From Spirochaetales bacterium (GTDB taxonomy: Bacteria; Spirochaetota; Spirochaetia; SZUA-6; DRHE01): 7,060 nt of DNA. Within the stretch, counting starts at the first letter, position 1; each line of letters begins with the position of its first letter. Made by a program: the position numbers and the translations under genes. The notes below the pieces were generated by a model that saw only the letters and a program-made list of their open reading frames with translations, was not told where the DNA came from and did no database searches. Location of the stretch: assembly GCA_016930895.1 (NCBI GenBank), contig JAFGFV010000587.1, positions 1 to 7,060 of the forward strand. The letters are read 5' to 3'. Positions 1-5,848 of this stretch are shown here, in pieces.

Positions 1-121
1 CCAGGTCCAGGCGTCCGAGCAGGCCGGGAGGCAGGGCGTCGGCCAGGAGCTCCCGGGTCAGATCGGCCCGGCCGAAGGCGGCTCGGAAGAAGCGGTCGTG
101 GGGCTGATGCAGCTGCCTCAT
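1..121 (-). CDS. Rpn family recombination-promoting nuclease / putative transposase, N-terminal fragment (runs off left edge)
   Basis: The minus strand reads 40 codons from an ATG at 121-119 to the window edge, beginning MRQLHQPHDRFFRAAFGR and continuing through a leucine-rich stretch that ends GLLGRLDL. The opening (LHQPHDxFFxxxF, then a helix with xREL, then a PPxLLxxLDL-type segment) is the signature N-terminus of the Rpn/YhgA-like family (Transposase_31, PD-(D/E)XK nuclease fold). These are DNA endonucleases linked to RecA-independent recombination and found in very variable copy number. The catalytic D-ExK residues lie further downstream, outside the window. The ATG at 121 is chosen because an upstream in-frame-looking ATG at about 159 meets a stop just before it. 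No strong Shine-Dalgarno is visible (CCCAGGT only). The family call is firm; whether the full gene is intact cannot be seen. Confidence 0.8.
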   Translation of the reverse strand, partial: MRQLHQPHDRFFRAAFGRADLTRELLADALPPGLLGRLDL

Positions 122-171
122 ACCTGGGAACAACGGGGCTTCGGGGCGTGGTGCTTCATGGCTGGCAGGGG

Positions 172-223
172 GTCTTGCGTGAAGGACCGGCGGGGCGCCG
201 GGCGCGTGCAAACGGCGCAAGAC
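172..223. repeat. Inverted repeat GTCTTGCG / CGCAAGAC between the Rpn gene and the DUF499 remnant
   Basis: Perfect 8-bp arms at 172-179 and 216-223 enclose a GC-rich core. Inside and overlapping is a second imperfect pairing (CCGGGCGCGTG with CACGCCCGG, about 199-230). There is no T-run on either side, so a standard intrinsic terminator is not supported. It may be a remnant element end or chance structure in GC-rich DNA. Confidence 0.35.
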
Positions 224-284
224 ACGCCCGGCTTCTACACGCCGAACGGGTGATTCAAAGCACCCACCGTCCGGGTCCGGCGGC

Positions 285-885
285 GACGCATGTCGCGCCC
301 TGGACACCATAGAGCGCCTGCTGGGGGCGGTGTGCGCTCCCCAGGCCGCGGAGCTGGCCAAGGCGAAAGGGGGACCGCTTCCGGCAGCAGTGAGGCGAGC
401 AGGCGCGCAGACGCGCACGCGCGGAGGCGAGCACCCGCACCGAGCGGGCCCCGGCCGGCGGGCTTCCGCTGAGTGCAGGGACCCGGGGGAGCTCTGCCGG
501 CACACCTACATCACCGAAGGCCTGCTGCACCTCTTGGTCGAGGCCTTGAAGCGGCTGGGCGGCCGGGGCGGGGGCGGGGGCGGGGAGCCGGGGAACAGAG
601 CTTCAGACCAACTTCGGGGGAGGCAAGACGTATTCGCTCCTGGCCCTGTACCACCTGTTCTCGGGCGCCGCACCCGGGGAGTTGGCCGGGATCGAGGACA
701 TTCTTACCCCCGAGAAGCTGTCGCTTCCCCGGAAGGTCAACCGCGGGGTGATCGTGGGCAACAAGGTCCAGCCCAGCCTGGCCCGTGGGCCAGCCCAGCG
801 TCAAGCCGGACGGCACCCGGGTGAACACCCTGTGGGGCGAGATCGCCTGGCAACTAGGCGAGTCGGCCGGAGGCGGGAAGGGGGA
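285..885 (+). pseudogene. Remnant of a Swt1-HEPN / DUF499 ATP-binding protein, frameshifted and truncated
   Basis: Three family-like blocks read in order but in different frames. Positions 285-370 (frame 3) give a RALDTIERLL-GAVCAPQAAEL segment like the HEPN-type helices that precede DUF499. Positions 465-560 (frame 3) give RDPGELCRHTYITEGLLHLL-VEALKRLGG, matching the DP..FF..TY.T.GL..LL..V..RL segment of DUF499. Positions 601-770 (frame 1) give LQTNFGGGKTYSLLALYHLF, the P-loop-like motif, then a leader through GIEDIL and VIVGNKV. Positions 790-865 (frame 2) give PSVKPDGTRVNTLWGEIAWQ. Frames therefore change near 590-601 and near 785-795, and the rest of the roughly 1000-residue protein is absent. 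In intact clusters DUF499 ATPases accompany DUF1156 methyltransferases and DUF3780 proteins in defence-like islands. No such partner is visible here. It cannot make a functional protein as it stands. Confidence 0.8.
565..585 (+). other. G-quadruplex-type tract in the DUF499 remnant
   Basis: Four G runs (4, 5, 5 and 4 bases) are separated by single C residues. This is a textbook four-tract motif with 1-nt loops, here on the plus strand. It lies in the linker just before the P-loop block and a few bases upstream of a frame break. It may be an expanded GGGGGC repeat; no function is implied. Confidence 0.6.
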
Positions 886-933
886 TGGCAGTTCGTTGTC
901 ACCCGGCCCGGAGAAGACAAGCGACAGTGGTAT

Positions 934-947
934 CAGCAGCTCTGCTG
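934..947 (-). terminator. Possible weak terminator hairpin after the lipoprotein gene
   Basis: CAGCAG-CT-CTGCTG forms a 6-bp inverted repeat that begins one base beyond the stop codon of the lipoprotein gene (949-951). The loop would be only 2 nt unless the stem opens, and no T-run follows on the minus strand. The placement is suggestive but the sequence evidence for termination is thin. Confidence 0.25.
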
Positions 948-948
948 T

Positions 949-1731
949 CTACTCCGCCAGCTCGATCAACACAAATCCCTGTAGACCATACGACTTGTAC
1001 GGCTCACCGGGCCCTGCGGCTCCAACATTCTCTGATCGAACAGAGAAGGTCCCGTCAGCGGCCGTGATGTCCGTCCAGGCAACGACGTACCCGTCTCCCG
1101 TGTTGTAGCCTGTGTTCATTTTGACCACGTCCTCGCTCACGTCCATGACGCCGGCACTGCTGATATTCGCGTACGTGTCGGCGCCGGAAATCGCGAACTT
1201 GGTCCACCTGGAACTCGCCCCCGATCCTTCATAGCTGGTACCAGGGAATGAGGTGCTGTCCCGGTTTGCAGTCGTGATGAATGCGTATTTCTTTGCGGGA
1301 TCCAAACCGGCAAACGTGGCCTGGTAGTACCAATCCGAAGCGCCGCTGTACGAGGCGATTTCCTGGAGATTGACGATCCCTGCGAATACCTCGTGCGCAT
1401 CCGTTCCGGCAGGGAATTCCACACTTGCGTTCCACGGGGCGAGATTGCTCGATTCCATCGTGACGTCGATGGACGTCGAGGTCCCGTCGGCGTACTTCAG
1501 CAGAGTGTCCGTAGGATCGTTATGATCGATCTGGGTGACATTGGCGGCGTTGCCAGTCGCCGACCCAACGCAGTCGTTGTACGCTGTCCAGGACGCCGTC
1601 AGATCGGCCTCTTGGTACGTGATCGGATCGTCCTCCTTCTCACCGGGCTCGTTGAACAGGCTGCAACCTGCAGCGATGGCTACCAGCGATACGAGAGCCA
1701 TTCGAAATAGGATCCTGAAGTCTGCCAACAT
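949..1731 (-). CDS. Exported lipoprotein with a single large beta-rich domain of unknown function
   Basis: I do not know a named function. The protein is 260 residues if started at the ATG at 1731. AGGAGG at 1738-1743 is ideally spaced (6 nt) for this ATG but directly abuts the alternative ATG at 1737. The N-terminus has a short basic region, a hydrophobic core and the lipobox AIAAGC (cleavage before Cys at about residue 23), then an acidic, flexible linker. The rest is one domain rich in Ser, Thr, Ala, Gly and aromatic residues, without membrane segments. Recognisable phrases include YNDCVG, WYYQATFAGLDPAKKYAF, TTANRD, a GYNTGDGYV-AWTDI stretch, DGTFSVR and a C-terminal GFVLIELAE. These resemble environmental secreted beta-sandwich domains whose repeats carry GYNTxNGYVxxW and ADGxFxVR motifs, so a surface binding or structural role is plausible. 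It stands alone, and its base composition is less GC-rich than its neighbours, which hints at separate ancestry. No clear promoter is seen upstream. Confidence 0.8.
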   Translation of the reverse strand: MLADFRILFRMALVSLVAIAAGCSLFNEPGEKEDDPITYQEADLTASWTAYNDCVGSATGNAANVTQIDHNDPTDTLLKYADGTSTSIDVTMESSNLAPWNASVEFPAGTDAHEVFAGIVNLQEIASYSGASDWYYQATFAGLDPAKKYAFITTANRDSTSFPGTSYEGSGASSRWTKFAISGADTYANISSAGVMDVSEDVVKMNTGYNTGDGYVVAWTDITAADGTFSVRSENVGAAGPGEPYKSYGLQGFVLIELAE

Positions 1732-1737
1732 CGTCAT

Positions 1738-2072
1738 CCTCCTGAGCGTCTTTCAACCGCCTTGTGACAAGTTCTAGAATATCGCCACTGTGAGCTGATT
1801 TCACGGCGGAATTTCTAGAGTGGTCCTCTGTCCTTCTCGTAGGTGTTCGAGGGTCACACCAGGGACGATAGAGCCGGCGGCCGGGACCGAGTGCCGTCCG
1901 ACGGGTGCCGATAGAGGCATCAACTCATTCCGACAGCTTGCACCGTGCGTCTGGGTGTCGACCGCCCCACTCACCCGCTCGGCGTGCGCCCGCAACAAGT
2001 CCCCCCGCCTGCAGCTCCTGGGAGGGCTACCAGAAGCTGCCAAGCTATCCTGCATATCTCAGTGTGCCCTGG
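1738..2072. other. Gene-free stretch with short palindromes
   Basis: No reading frame here has a family-like sequence or a ribosome site, apart from the AGGAGG at 1738-1743 serving the lipoprotein. Small symmetric sequences occur near its left end: CTTG-TGA-CAAG at 1761-1771, the 8-bp palindrome TTCTAGAA at 1772-1779, and a second TTCTAGA at 1813-1819. They could belong to the lipoprotein's control region. A weak TGAAAT-N16-TATTCT promoter-like pair reads toward that gene on the minus strand, but I do not regard it as established. Confidence 0.4.
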
Positions 2073-2203
2073 AAGGCGCACTGTCTTTCGCAGGTGCGAA
2101 ACCCGCCCGGCAACTGTCGCTCCAGCTCAGCATGTACGCGTCGGTTCTTGTCGTCTACAGCATCAGCGTGTTCGCCGGCGGGTTCCTGGGGGTGGGAGCG
2201 TGA
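2073..2203 (+). pseudogene. Probable C-terminal remnant of a YcgR-like (UPF0718) permease
   Basis: In frame 2 the last roughly 43 codons read as an amphipathic lead-in (PARQLSLQLS) and one strong membrane segment (MYASVLVVYSISVF-AGGFLG) ending VGA, with TGA at 2201-2203. The stop overlaps the GTG start (2200-2202) of the DUF1980 remnant as GTGA, the kind of tight coupling expected of an operon. DUF1980 genes are normally the downstream partner of a UPF0718 permease (ycgR-ycgQ), so position and hydrophobicity fit the permease's final helix. No further permease sequence is visible upstream in any frame, so the gene has lost nearly all of its length. The family call rests mostly on context; the left boundary is approximate. 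Confidence 0.4.
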
Positions 2204-2783
2204 AGTCGAGGGTGGCCCGATGGGCGGGTCTGGCGCTCACGGCTGCCGGAGGATTGCTCGGCGCCGCGGTGCTCAGCCGCCCTACCCGTATCTGATGAAC
2301 CCCCGCTACCGGTGGCTCTCGGTGATCGGGTTCACCGGGATCCTGGTTCTCGGGATCGTCCGCGTCTTCCGGCCGCCGGTTTCACCGCGCCTGTCCCGGG
2401 TGGTGCCGATGGTGCTGCTCCTGGGGCTCATCGGGCTGGGTCTCTGGGGACCGGGCCGGGCGGGCGGAAGGGGAGGGACCGCCGCCGCGGAGGGCGGTCG
2501 ACGCTGGGAACCCCTGGTCGAGGCCGAGGGCCTTCCCGCCGGGTACGTGCCGATCAACACGGGGGAGCTCTACCTCCTGGCCAAGGCGGGGCTGGCCGAC
2601 ACAGGCGGGCAGCAGCGCTACGTCCTGCGCGGCATGGTCAAGCGGACGCCCGAGCTGGACCGGCAGGGCGAGCTCGCCCTGGTGCGGGTGGACGGGGTGT
2701 TCTACACAACCCTGCAGAACCTCTACCGCCTGCTGCCGGAGCGAGTGGAGCCCATCGAAGCGCCGAGCCCGCCGTTCATCTAG
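2200..2783 (+). pseudogene. DUF1980 / TIGR03943 (YcgQ-like) membrane protein gene, frameshifted and with early stop
   Basis: A GTG start at 2200 gives a basic N-terminus and first membrane helix (VARWAGLALTAAGG-LLGAAVL), ending at TGA 2293-2295. The frame that continues the family pattern starts one base off and reads PYPYLMNPRYRWLSVIGF, a second helix, then a helix MVLLLGLIGLGLW, a Gly/Arg linker and a soluble domain (RYVLRGMVKRTPELDRQGEL, then PERVEPIEAPSPPFI). Adding one C to the C run near 2278-2282 would join them as SRPYPYLMNPRY. A TAG at 2781-2783 stops the frame, yet the next codons read ELRGEPPHAY before TGA at 2814-2816, which looks like the lost natural end of the protein. The Cys-Cys-x-x-Asp type segment common in the family is not seen. 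YcgR/YcgQ pairs are Zur-controlled in Bacillus, which fits the zinc operon next door. An alternative is two coupled small genes (2200-2295 and 2295-2783, sharing TGATG). Confidence 0.65.
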
Positions 2784-2809
2784 GAGCTCCGCGGCGAGCC
2801 GCCGCACGC

Positions 2810-3670
2810 CTACTGAGGCCGGCGGGAGGCCAGGCGCCGGGCCAGCGGACCGAGGGCCACCACCAGCAGGTACACGATCCCGGCGAGCATGATGACCGTC
2901 GCTCCGGCCGGCAGGTCCGGACGGTAGCTCAGGGCCAGGCCGCCGACCATGAACACGAGGTTCAGACCGATGGCCACGAGGATCGTCTGCCAGAGCTGCC
3001 GGGTCAGGAAGGCTGCGGCGGCTGCCGGCAGCGAGAGCAGGGCGATGACCATGACGATCCCGACGACCTGGACCAGGGTGACCACGGTCAGAGCGGTGAG
3101 GCAGAGCAGCAGGATGTAGTACAGCTCGACGGACACTCCCCGCAGACGGGCGAACTCCTCGTCGAAGCAGATTGCCTCCAGCTGGTGGTAGAACAGGAAG
3201 CTCACCGCGACCACCAGCAGATCGAGCCCGACGATGAGCAGCAGGTCCGTCTTGCGCACCATCAGGATGTTCCCGAAGAGGTAGCTCATCAGGTCCTCGG
3301 TATAGCCGGCCGTGCGGGTGATGAAGATGATGCCCACCGCCATGCCGATGGCCCACACGGCGCTCAGGACGGTGTCCTCGCGCTCCTTTCCGTAGAGGCT
3401 GACCATCCCGATGATGATCGCCGAGAGCAGGGCGGCGAATACCGCCCCGTGCATGGGGCTGAGGAAGCTCCAGCCCAGGTTTCGCTGGAGGTACAGGGCC
3501 GCCCCCATGCCGCCCAGGATCGAGTGGGCGATGGCACCGGCGATATACGTGATGCGCCGCACGGTCACGTAGCTGCCCACGATGCCGCAGGCCACCGAGG
3601 ACAGCACTCCGGCGATCAGGGCGTACTGCAAAAAAGTGTAGCGGGAGACGTCCCGGAAGAACTCGAGCAT
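2810..3670 (-). CDS. znuB: Metal ABC transporter permease, ZnuB/MntB/TroC family (ABC-3)
   Basis: This 286-residue inner-membrane permease forms the channel for zinc or manganese ions delivered by the binding protein encoded at 4501-5424. The length is normal for the family. Family features visible in order are an N-terminal FLQYALIAGVLSSVACGIVG with the following VTVRRITYIAGAIAHSILGG (the canonical first helix and SHAxLxG-type segment), a middle KEREDTVLSAVWAIGMAVGI, the YTEDLMSYLFGNIL segment, the LRGVSVE loop, and the late VGIVMVIALLSLPAAAA helix. About seven to eight membrane spans are apparent. The ATG is 3 bp from the stop of znuC, with GGAAGG/TAGGGA upstream as ribosome site, so the two are cotranscribed and probably coupled. 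Its 3' end converges on the DUF1980 remnant with only about 26 bp between stop codons. The metal (Zn versus Mn) cannot be decided from the permease alone. Confidence 0.93.
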   Translation of the reverse strand: MLEFFRDVSRYTFLQYALIAGVLSSVACGIVGSYVTVRRITYIAGAIAHSILGGMGAALYLQRNLGWSFLSPMHGAVFAALLSAIIIGMVSLYGKEREDTVLSAVWAIGMAVGIIFITRTAGYTEDLMSYLFGNILMVRKTDLLLIVGLDLLVVAVSFLFYHQLEAICFDEEFARLRGVSVELYYILLLCLTALTVVTLVQVVGIVMVIALLSLPAAAAAFLTRQLWQTILVAIGLNLVFMVGGLALSYRPDLPAGATVIMLAGIVYLLVVALGPLARRLASRRPQ

Positions 3671-3673
3671 TCC

Positions 3674-4504
3674 CTATGACCTTCCCGGGCCGCCACGCGG
3701 AGCGTCGCCTGCGGCAGAACTCCTGCCCGGCGGCGGAAGCGCGGGCCCGTCGTTGTCGGGCTCATCGGGGGGGCCGGTGAGCGCGTGATCGTGCCGGACC
3801 ACCGCCATCTCGCTGCCGTACAGCTCGGCGATGATGCCTCCGTTGAGCTTGGCAGTGGGGTGGAGAACCACGCTGCGGTTCACGCACAGGCACTGTTTCA
3901 CGAAGCGGGTCACGAATCCCACGTCGTGGGAGGCCATCAGTATGGTCAGCCGCCGATTCAAAGTCCCCAGGAGCTCGTACAGTCTGGCCTCAGCCGTCCG
4001 ATCCACGTTGGCCGTGGGCTCGTCGAGGAGCAGGAGCTCCGGAGCGCAGGCCAGAGCCCGGGCGATGAGCACCCGCTGCCGCTGTCCGCCGGACAGGTCC
4101 GCGAAGGGGCGGTTGCGCAGATCCGCCAGCCCGACCTCCTCCAGGGCGTCGAGAGCGGCCCGACGATCCGCGGCCCGGTACGGGCCGGTGGGGAGATTGC
4201 CCAGCCGGCCCATGGCCACCACGTCCTTAACCGAGATCGGGAAGCGCGGGTCGAAGCGGGCGTACTGCGGCACGTAGCCCACCCGGGTGCGGGCCCGCTC
4301 CGGCGGCTGGCCAAAAATCCGGATCGTCCCGTGGTGGGGTCTGAGCAGCCCGAGGAGAAGGCGGAATAGGGTGGTCTTCCCGCCTCCGTTGGGACCGATC
4401 AGGCTGACCAGATCCAGGGGAAAGATCTTGAAATACACCCGGCTCAGGACCGGCTCCCCTTGGTAGGAGAAGCTGACGTTGTGGACCGTGATGACCGGTT
4501 CTAT
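3674..4504 (-). CDS. znuC: Metal ABC transporter ATP-binding protein, ZnuC/MntA family, with apparent ATA start
   Basis: This cytoplasmic ATPase powers the importer. With the start proposed here (ATA at 4504-4502, 276 residues) the protein begins EPVITVHNVSFSYQGEPVL and carries the A-loop Tyr14, Walker A GPNGGGKTT (37-45), Q-loop YVPQ (Gln80), signature LSGGQ (137-141), Walker B LLLLDEP (to about 163) and the switch His in ASHD (193). All catalytic elements are present. The first ATG/GTG/TTG-type codon in frame is a GTG at 4438, which would remove the first beta strand and A-loop and is unlikely. The ATA follows GAGGAGGG (4518-4511) at a perfect 6-nt spacing and overlaps the znuA stop (ATAG). 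The C-terminal roughly 40 residues after ELYG are a Pro/Gly/Asp-rich extension with a RHDHAL motif, longer than usual. The ATPase call is very firm; the start codon is an inference. Confidence 0.9.
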   Translation of the reverse strand: MEPVITVHNVSFSYQGEPVLSRVYFKIFPLDLVSLIGPNGGGKTTLFRLLLGLLRPHHGTIRIFGQPPERARTRVGYVPQYARFDPRFPISVKDVVAMGRLGNLPTGPYRAADRRAALDALEEVGLADLRNRPFADLSGGQRQRVLIARALACAPELLLLDEPTANVDRTAEARLYELLGTLNRRLTILMASHDVGFVTRFVKQCLCVNRSVVLHPTAKLNGGIIAELYGSEMAVVRHDHALTGPPDEPDNDGPALPPPGRSSAAGDAPRGGPGRS

Positions 4505-5424
4505 CGCAAACCCTCCTCGACGGCCCGGGCCATCCGCTCGAGGTTGCCGAGGTAGTCCCGGGCCAGGGCGTCGATCGGGACCACCGCCCCGCCGATTTCC
4601 GCGGCCACAGTCTCCGCGCTCTGCCGCGAGAACTGGGGCTGCACGAAGACCACCCGCACGCCCTCCTCCCTGGCCTCTTCGATCAGGTGGGCCAGCTGCC
4701 GCGCGCTGGGCTCACTGCCCCCGGTCTCCACGGCGATCTGCACCAGGCCGTAGTCGTCCGCGAAGTAGCCGAAAGCCGGGTGGAAGACGAACAACGGCTT
4801 CCCCTTGACCGGCGCCAGAATGGCGGCGATGCGCCGGTCCAGGGCCTCGAGGTCCTCGACCAGCTCCCGGTACCCGCGTTCGTAGTCGCTCCTGCCGGCC
4901 GGATCCAGGCGGATCAGGGCATCCCGCATGGTCGCCGCAATCCTCACGGCGTTGCGGACGCTCAGCCAGATGTGCGGGTCGGCCCCCTCGTGGTGGTGGT
5001 CTTCCCCGTCCTCCTCGTCATCATGGCCATGCGCCGCCATCTGCCGGAGACGGATCCCCTCGCGGCAGTCCACGACCTCGAGGCTCGTCATCGTGCTCTC
5101 GATCCGCGGCATCAGGGAGTTCTCGAACTCGACACCGATGCGAAAATACAGCTTCGCCTCGGCCAGGCGGGCCATCTGCTGGGGGGAGGGCTCGAAGGTG
5201 TGCGGTGACTGTCCCGGCGTGACCATCGTTTCCACCCGCACGCGCTCGCCCCCGATGCGCTCGACAAAGAACGCCTGGGGGAGTATGCTGACGAAGACGC
5301 TGATCGTTGCGTCGCCGGTCTCCTCCTGTCCGCCGGCACTGCTGGGAATCGGGCTGGCCAGCCATGCCAGCAGCGCCGCAACCAGGACGAGGAGGCCGGT
5401 TTTCGTTTTCCGACCCGTAGTCAT
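4501..5424 (-). CDS. znuA: Periplasmic/extracytoplasmic metal-binding protein of the ABC importer, ZnuA family
   Basis: This 307-residue solute-binding protein (cluster A-I) captures Zn2+ or Mn2+ and hands it to ZnuB. The start at 5424 is preferred over the ATG at 5454 because AAAGGA lies 6 nt upstream. The signal peptide is basic (MTTGRKTKTG), then hydrophobic (LLVLVAALLAWLAS), with likely cleavage after SSA at about residue 30. No lipobox Cys is present. Metal-ligand positions are visible: His75 in SPHTFEPSP, His151 in DPHIW, His215 in FHPAFGYFA and Asp285 in VPIDALA. Between residues 132 and 151 is a flexible His/Asp/Glu-rich loop (GHDDEEDGEDHHHEGADPH), a hallmark of zinc-specific ZnuA proteins rather than manganese-binding homologues, so zinc is favoured. 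It is second in the operon, 45 bp after the RHH regulator, and its stop overlaps the znuC start. Confidence 0.93.
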   Translation of the reverse strand: MTTGRKTKTGLLVLVAALLAWLASPIPSSAGGQEETGDATISVFVSILPQAFFVERIGGERVRVETMVTPGQSPHTFEPSPQQMARLAEAKLYFRIGVEFENSLMPRIESTMTSLEVVDCREGIRLRQMAAHGHDDEEDGEDHHHEGADPHIWLSVRNAVRIAATMRDALIRLDPAGRSDYERGYRELVEDLEALDRRIAAILAPVKGKPLFVFHPAFGYFADDYGLVQIAVETGGSEPSARQLAHLIEEAREEGVRVVFVQPQFSRQSAETVAAEIGGAVVPIDALARDYLGNLERMARAVEEGLR

Positions 5425-5469
5425 GAGCGTTCCTTTCCGGTAATCCTCGATCACCTGCCCAAGTTGTTT

Positions 5470-5760
5470 CTATCCCCGCGAACCGCGGGGCGATTTCCGC
5501 GCATCGCACAGCAGGACCACGGAACCGCACTCCTCGCACTGCGCAACTCCGTGGTGCTCCGCGAACTCCTCCCAGTGGCGCTTCTGGTCCGGGGAGAGGA
5601 TGCCCAAACCCTGGCACAGGGGGCAGAGGTGGTCGAGGGAGCTCAGGATGGCGGAGCGGATGAACTGCGAGCGGTTGGGCATGCGCCGCAGCAGCTCCGC
5701 CAGGTGCGGCTCCACCTTGAAGGTGATCACCTCGTCTTTGGTCTGGGCGCCTCGGGACAT
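5470..5760 (-). CDS. Ribbon-helix-helix (CopG-like) metal-responsive transcriptional regulator with Cys pairs
   Basis: This is a 96-residue DNA-binding protein. Residues 10-42 are a classic RHH fold: strand EVITFKVEPHLAELL, turn MPNRSQFI (N-cap Asn/Ser of helix B), then RSAILSSLDHL. The C-terminal half carries CPLC (46-49), CEEC (75-78) and Cys85, with H69/H70 between, so one Zn2+ or similar ion could be bound by the two Cys pairs. Such CPLCxGxGxL RHH proteins occur beside znuABC-type operons, and I take this as their metal-dependent repressor. The start at 5760 follows AAGGAGGGG at good spacing. It is the promoter-proximal gene of the operon and its promoter overlaps an inverted repeat, consistent with autorepression. 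It is not a Fur-family Zur, and the corepressor metal is inferred, not shown. Confidence 0.85.
   Translation of the reverse strand: MSRGAQTKDEVITFKVEPHLAELLRRMPNRSQFIRSAILSSLDHLCPLCQGLGILSPDQKRHWEEFAEHHGVAQCEECGSVVLLCDARKSPRGSRG
5474..5490 (-). repeat. Perfect hairpin CCCCGCG-3-CGCGGGG at the end of the regulator gene
   Basis: Seven-bp arms (5474-5480, 5484-5490) with a 3-nt loop lie within the last codons of the RHH gene, immediately before its stop and 50 bp ahead of the znuA start. On the transcribed minus strand it is followed by ATAGAAACAACTT rather than a T-run, so it is not a good intrinsic terminator. It could be an RNA-processing or stability element that sets regulator versus transporter expression, or simply coding constraint. 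Confidence 0.5.
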
Positions 5761-5773
5761 CGGCCCCTCCTTG

Positions 5774-5816
5774 TATTACTTGGTAATATATACCACCGGA
5801 CCGCCGCGGGCGTCAA
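5774..5816 (-). promoter_or_regulatory. Promoter and overlapping operator of the regulator-znuACB operon
   Basis: On the minus strand TTGACG (5816-5811) and TATATA (5792-5787) are 18 bp apart, a reasonable sigma70-type pair. The perfect inverted repeat TATTAC-N3-GTAATA (5774-5788) overlaps the end of the -10 and the predicted start of transcription, so a bound repressor would block initiation. A second symmetric pair GGTA-N5-TACC (5782-5794) overlaps it and may be part of a longer site. The ribosome site AAGGAGGGG follows directly. The likely ligand is the RHH protein encoded just downstream. Confidence 0.7.
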
Positions 5817-5848
5817 GGGATCCGGTCTTCGTTTGCCGGTGGGCGCCG

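Noticed and set aside
172..230. Intrinsic terminator for the Rpn or DUF499 region
   Set aside because: Stems are present but no T-run follows on either strand.
885..984. Plus-strand GWQFVVTRPGEDKRQWYQQL stretch as a possible further gene fragment
   Set aside because: Looks protein-like, but matches no family I know, does not continue DUF499, and overlaps the end of the lipoprotein gene.
1801..2055. Minus-strand frame between the lipoprotein and the permease remnant
   Set aside because: No ribosome site, composition typical of non-coding GC-rich DNA and no family resemblance.
2382..3356. Minus-strand open frame overlapping znuB in another frame
   Set aside because: Rich in Arg, Pro, Gly and His with no family features; znuB occupies the same strand with a coherent membrane protein.
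2312..3679. Long plus-strand open frame (455 codons) across the DUF1980 remnant and znuB
   Set aside because: The translation is low-complexity (runs of Asp, His, Gln, Gly) and antisense to the clear ABC permease. It is a GC-rich shadow frame.
3785..4369. Plus-strand frame opposite znuC
   Set aside because: Antisense shadow of a confirmed ATPase, with no ribosome site or recognisable domain.
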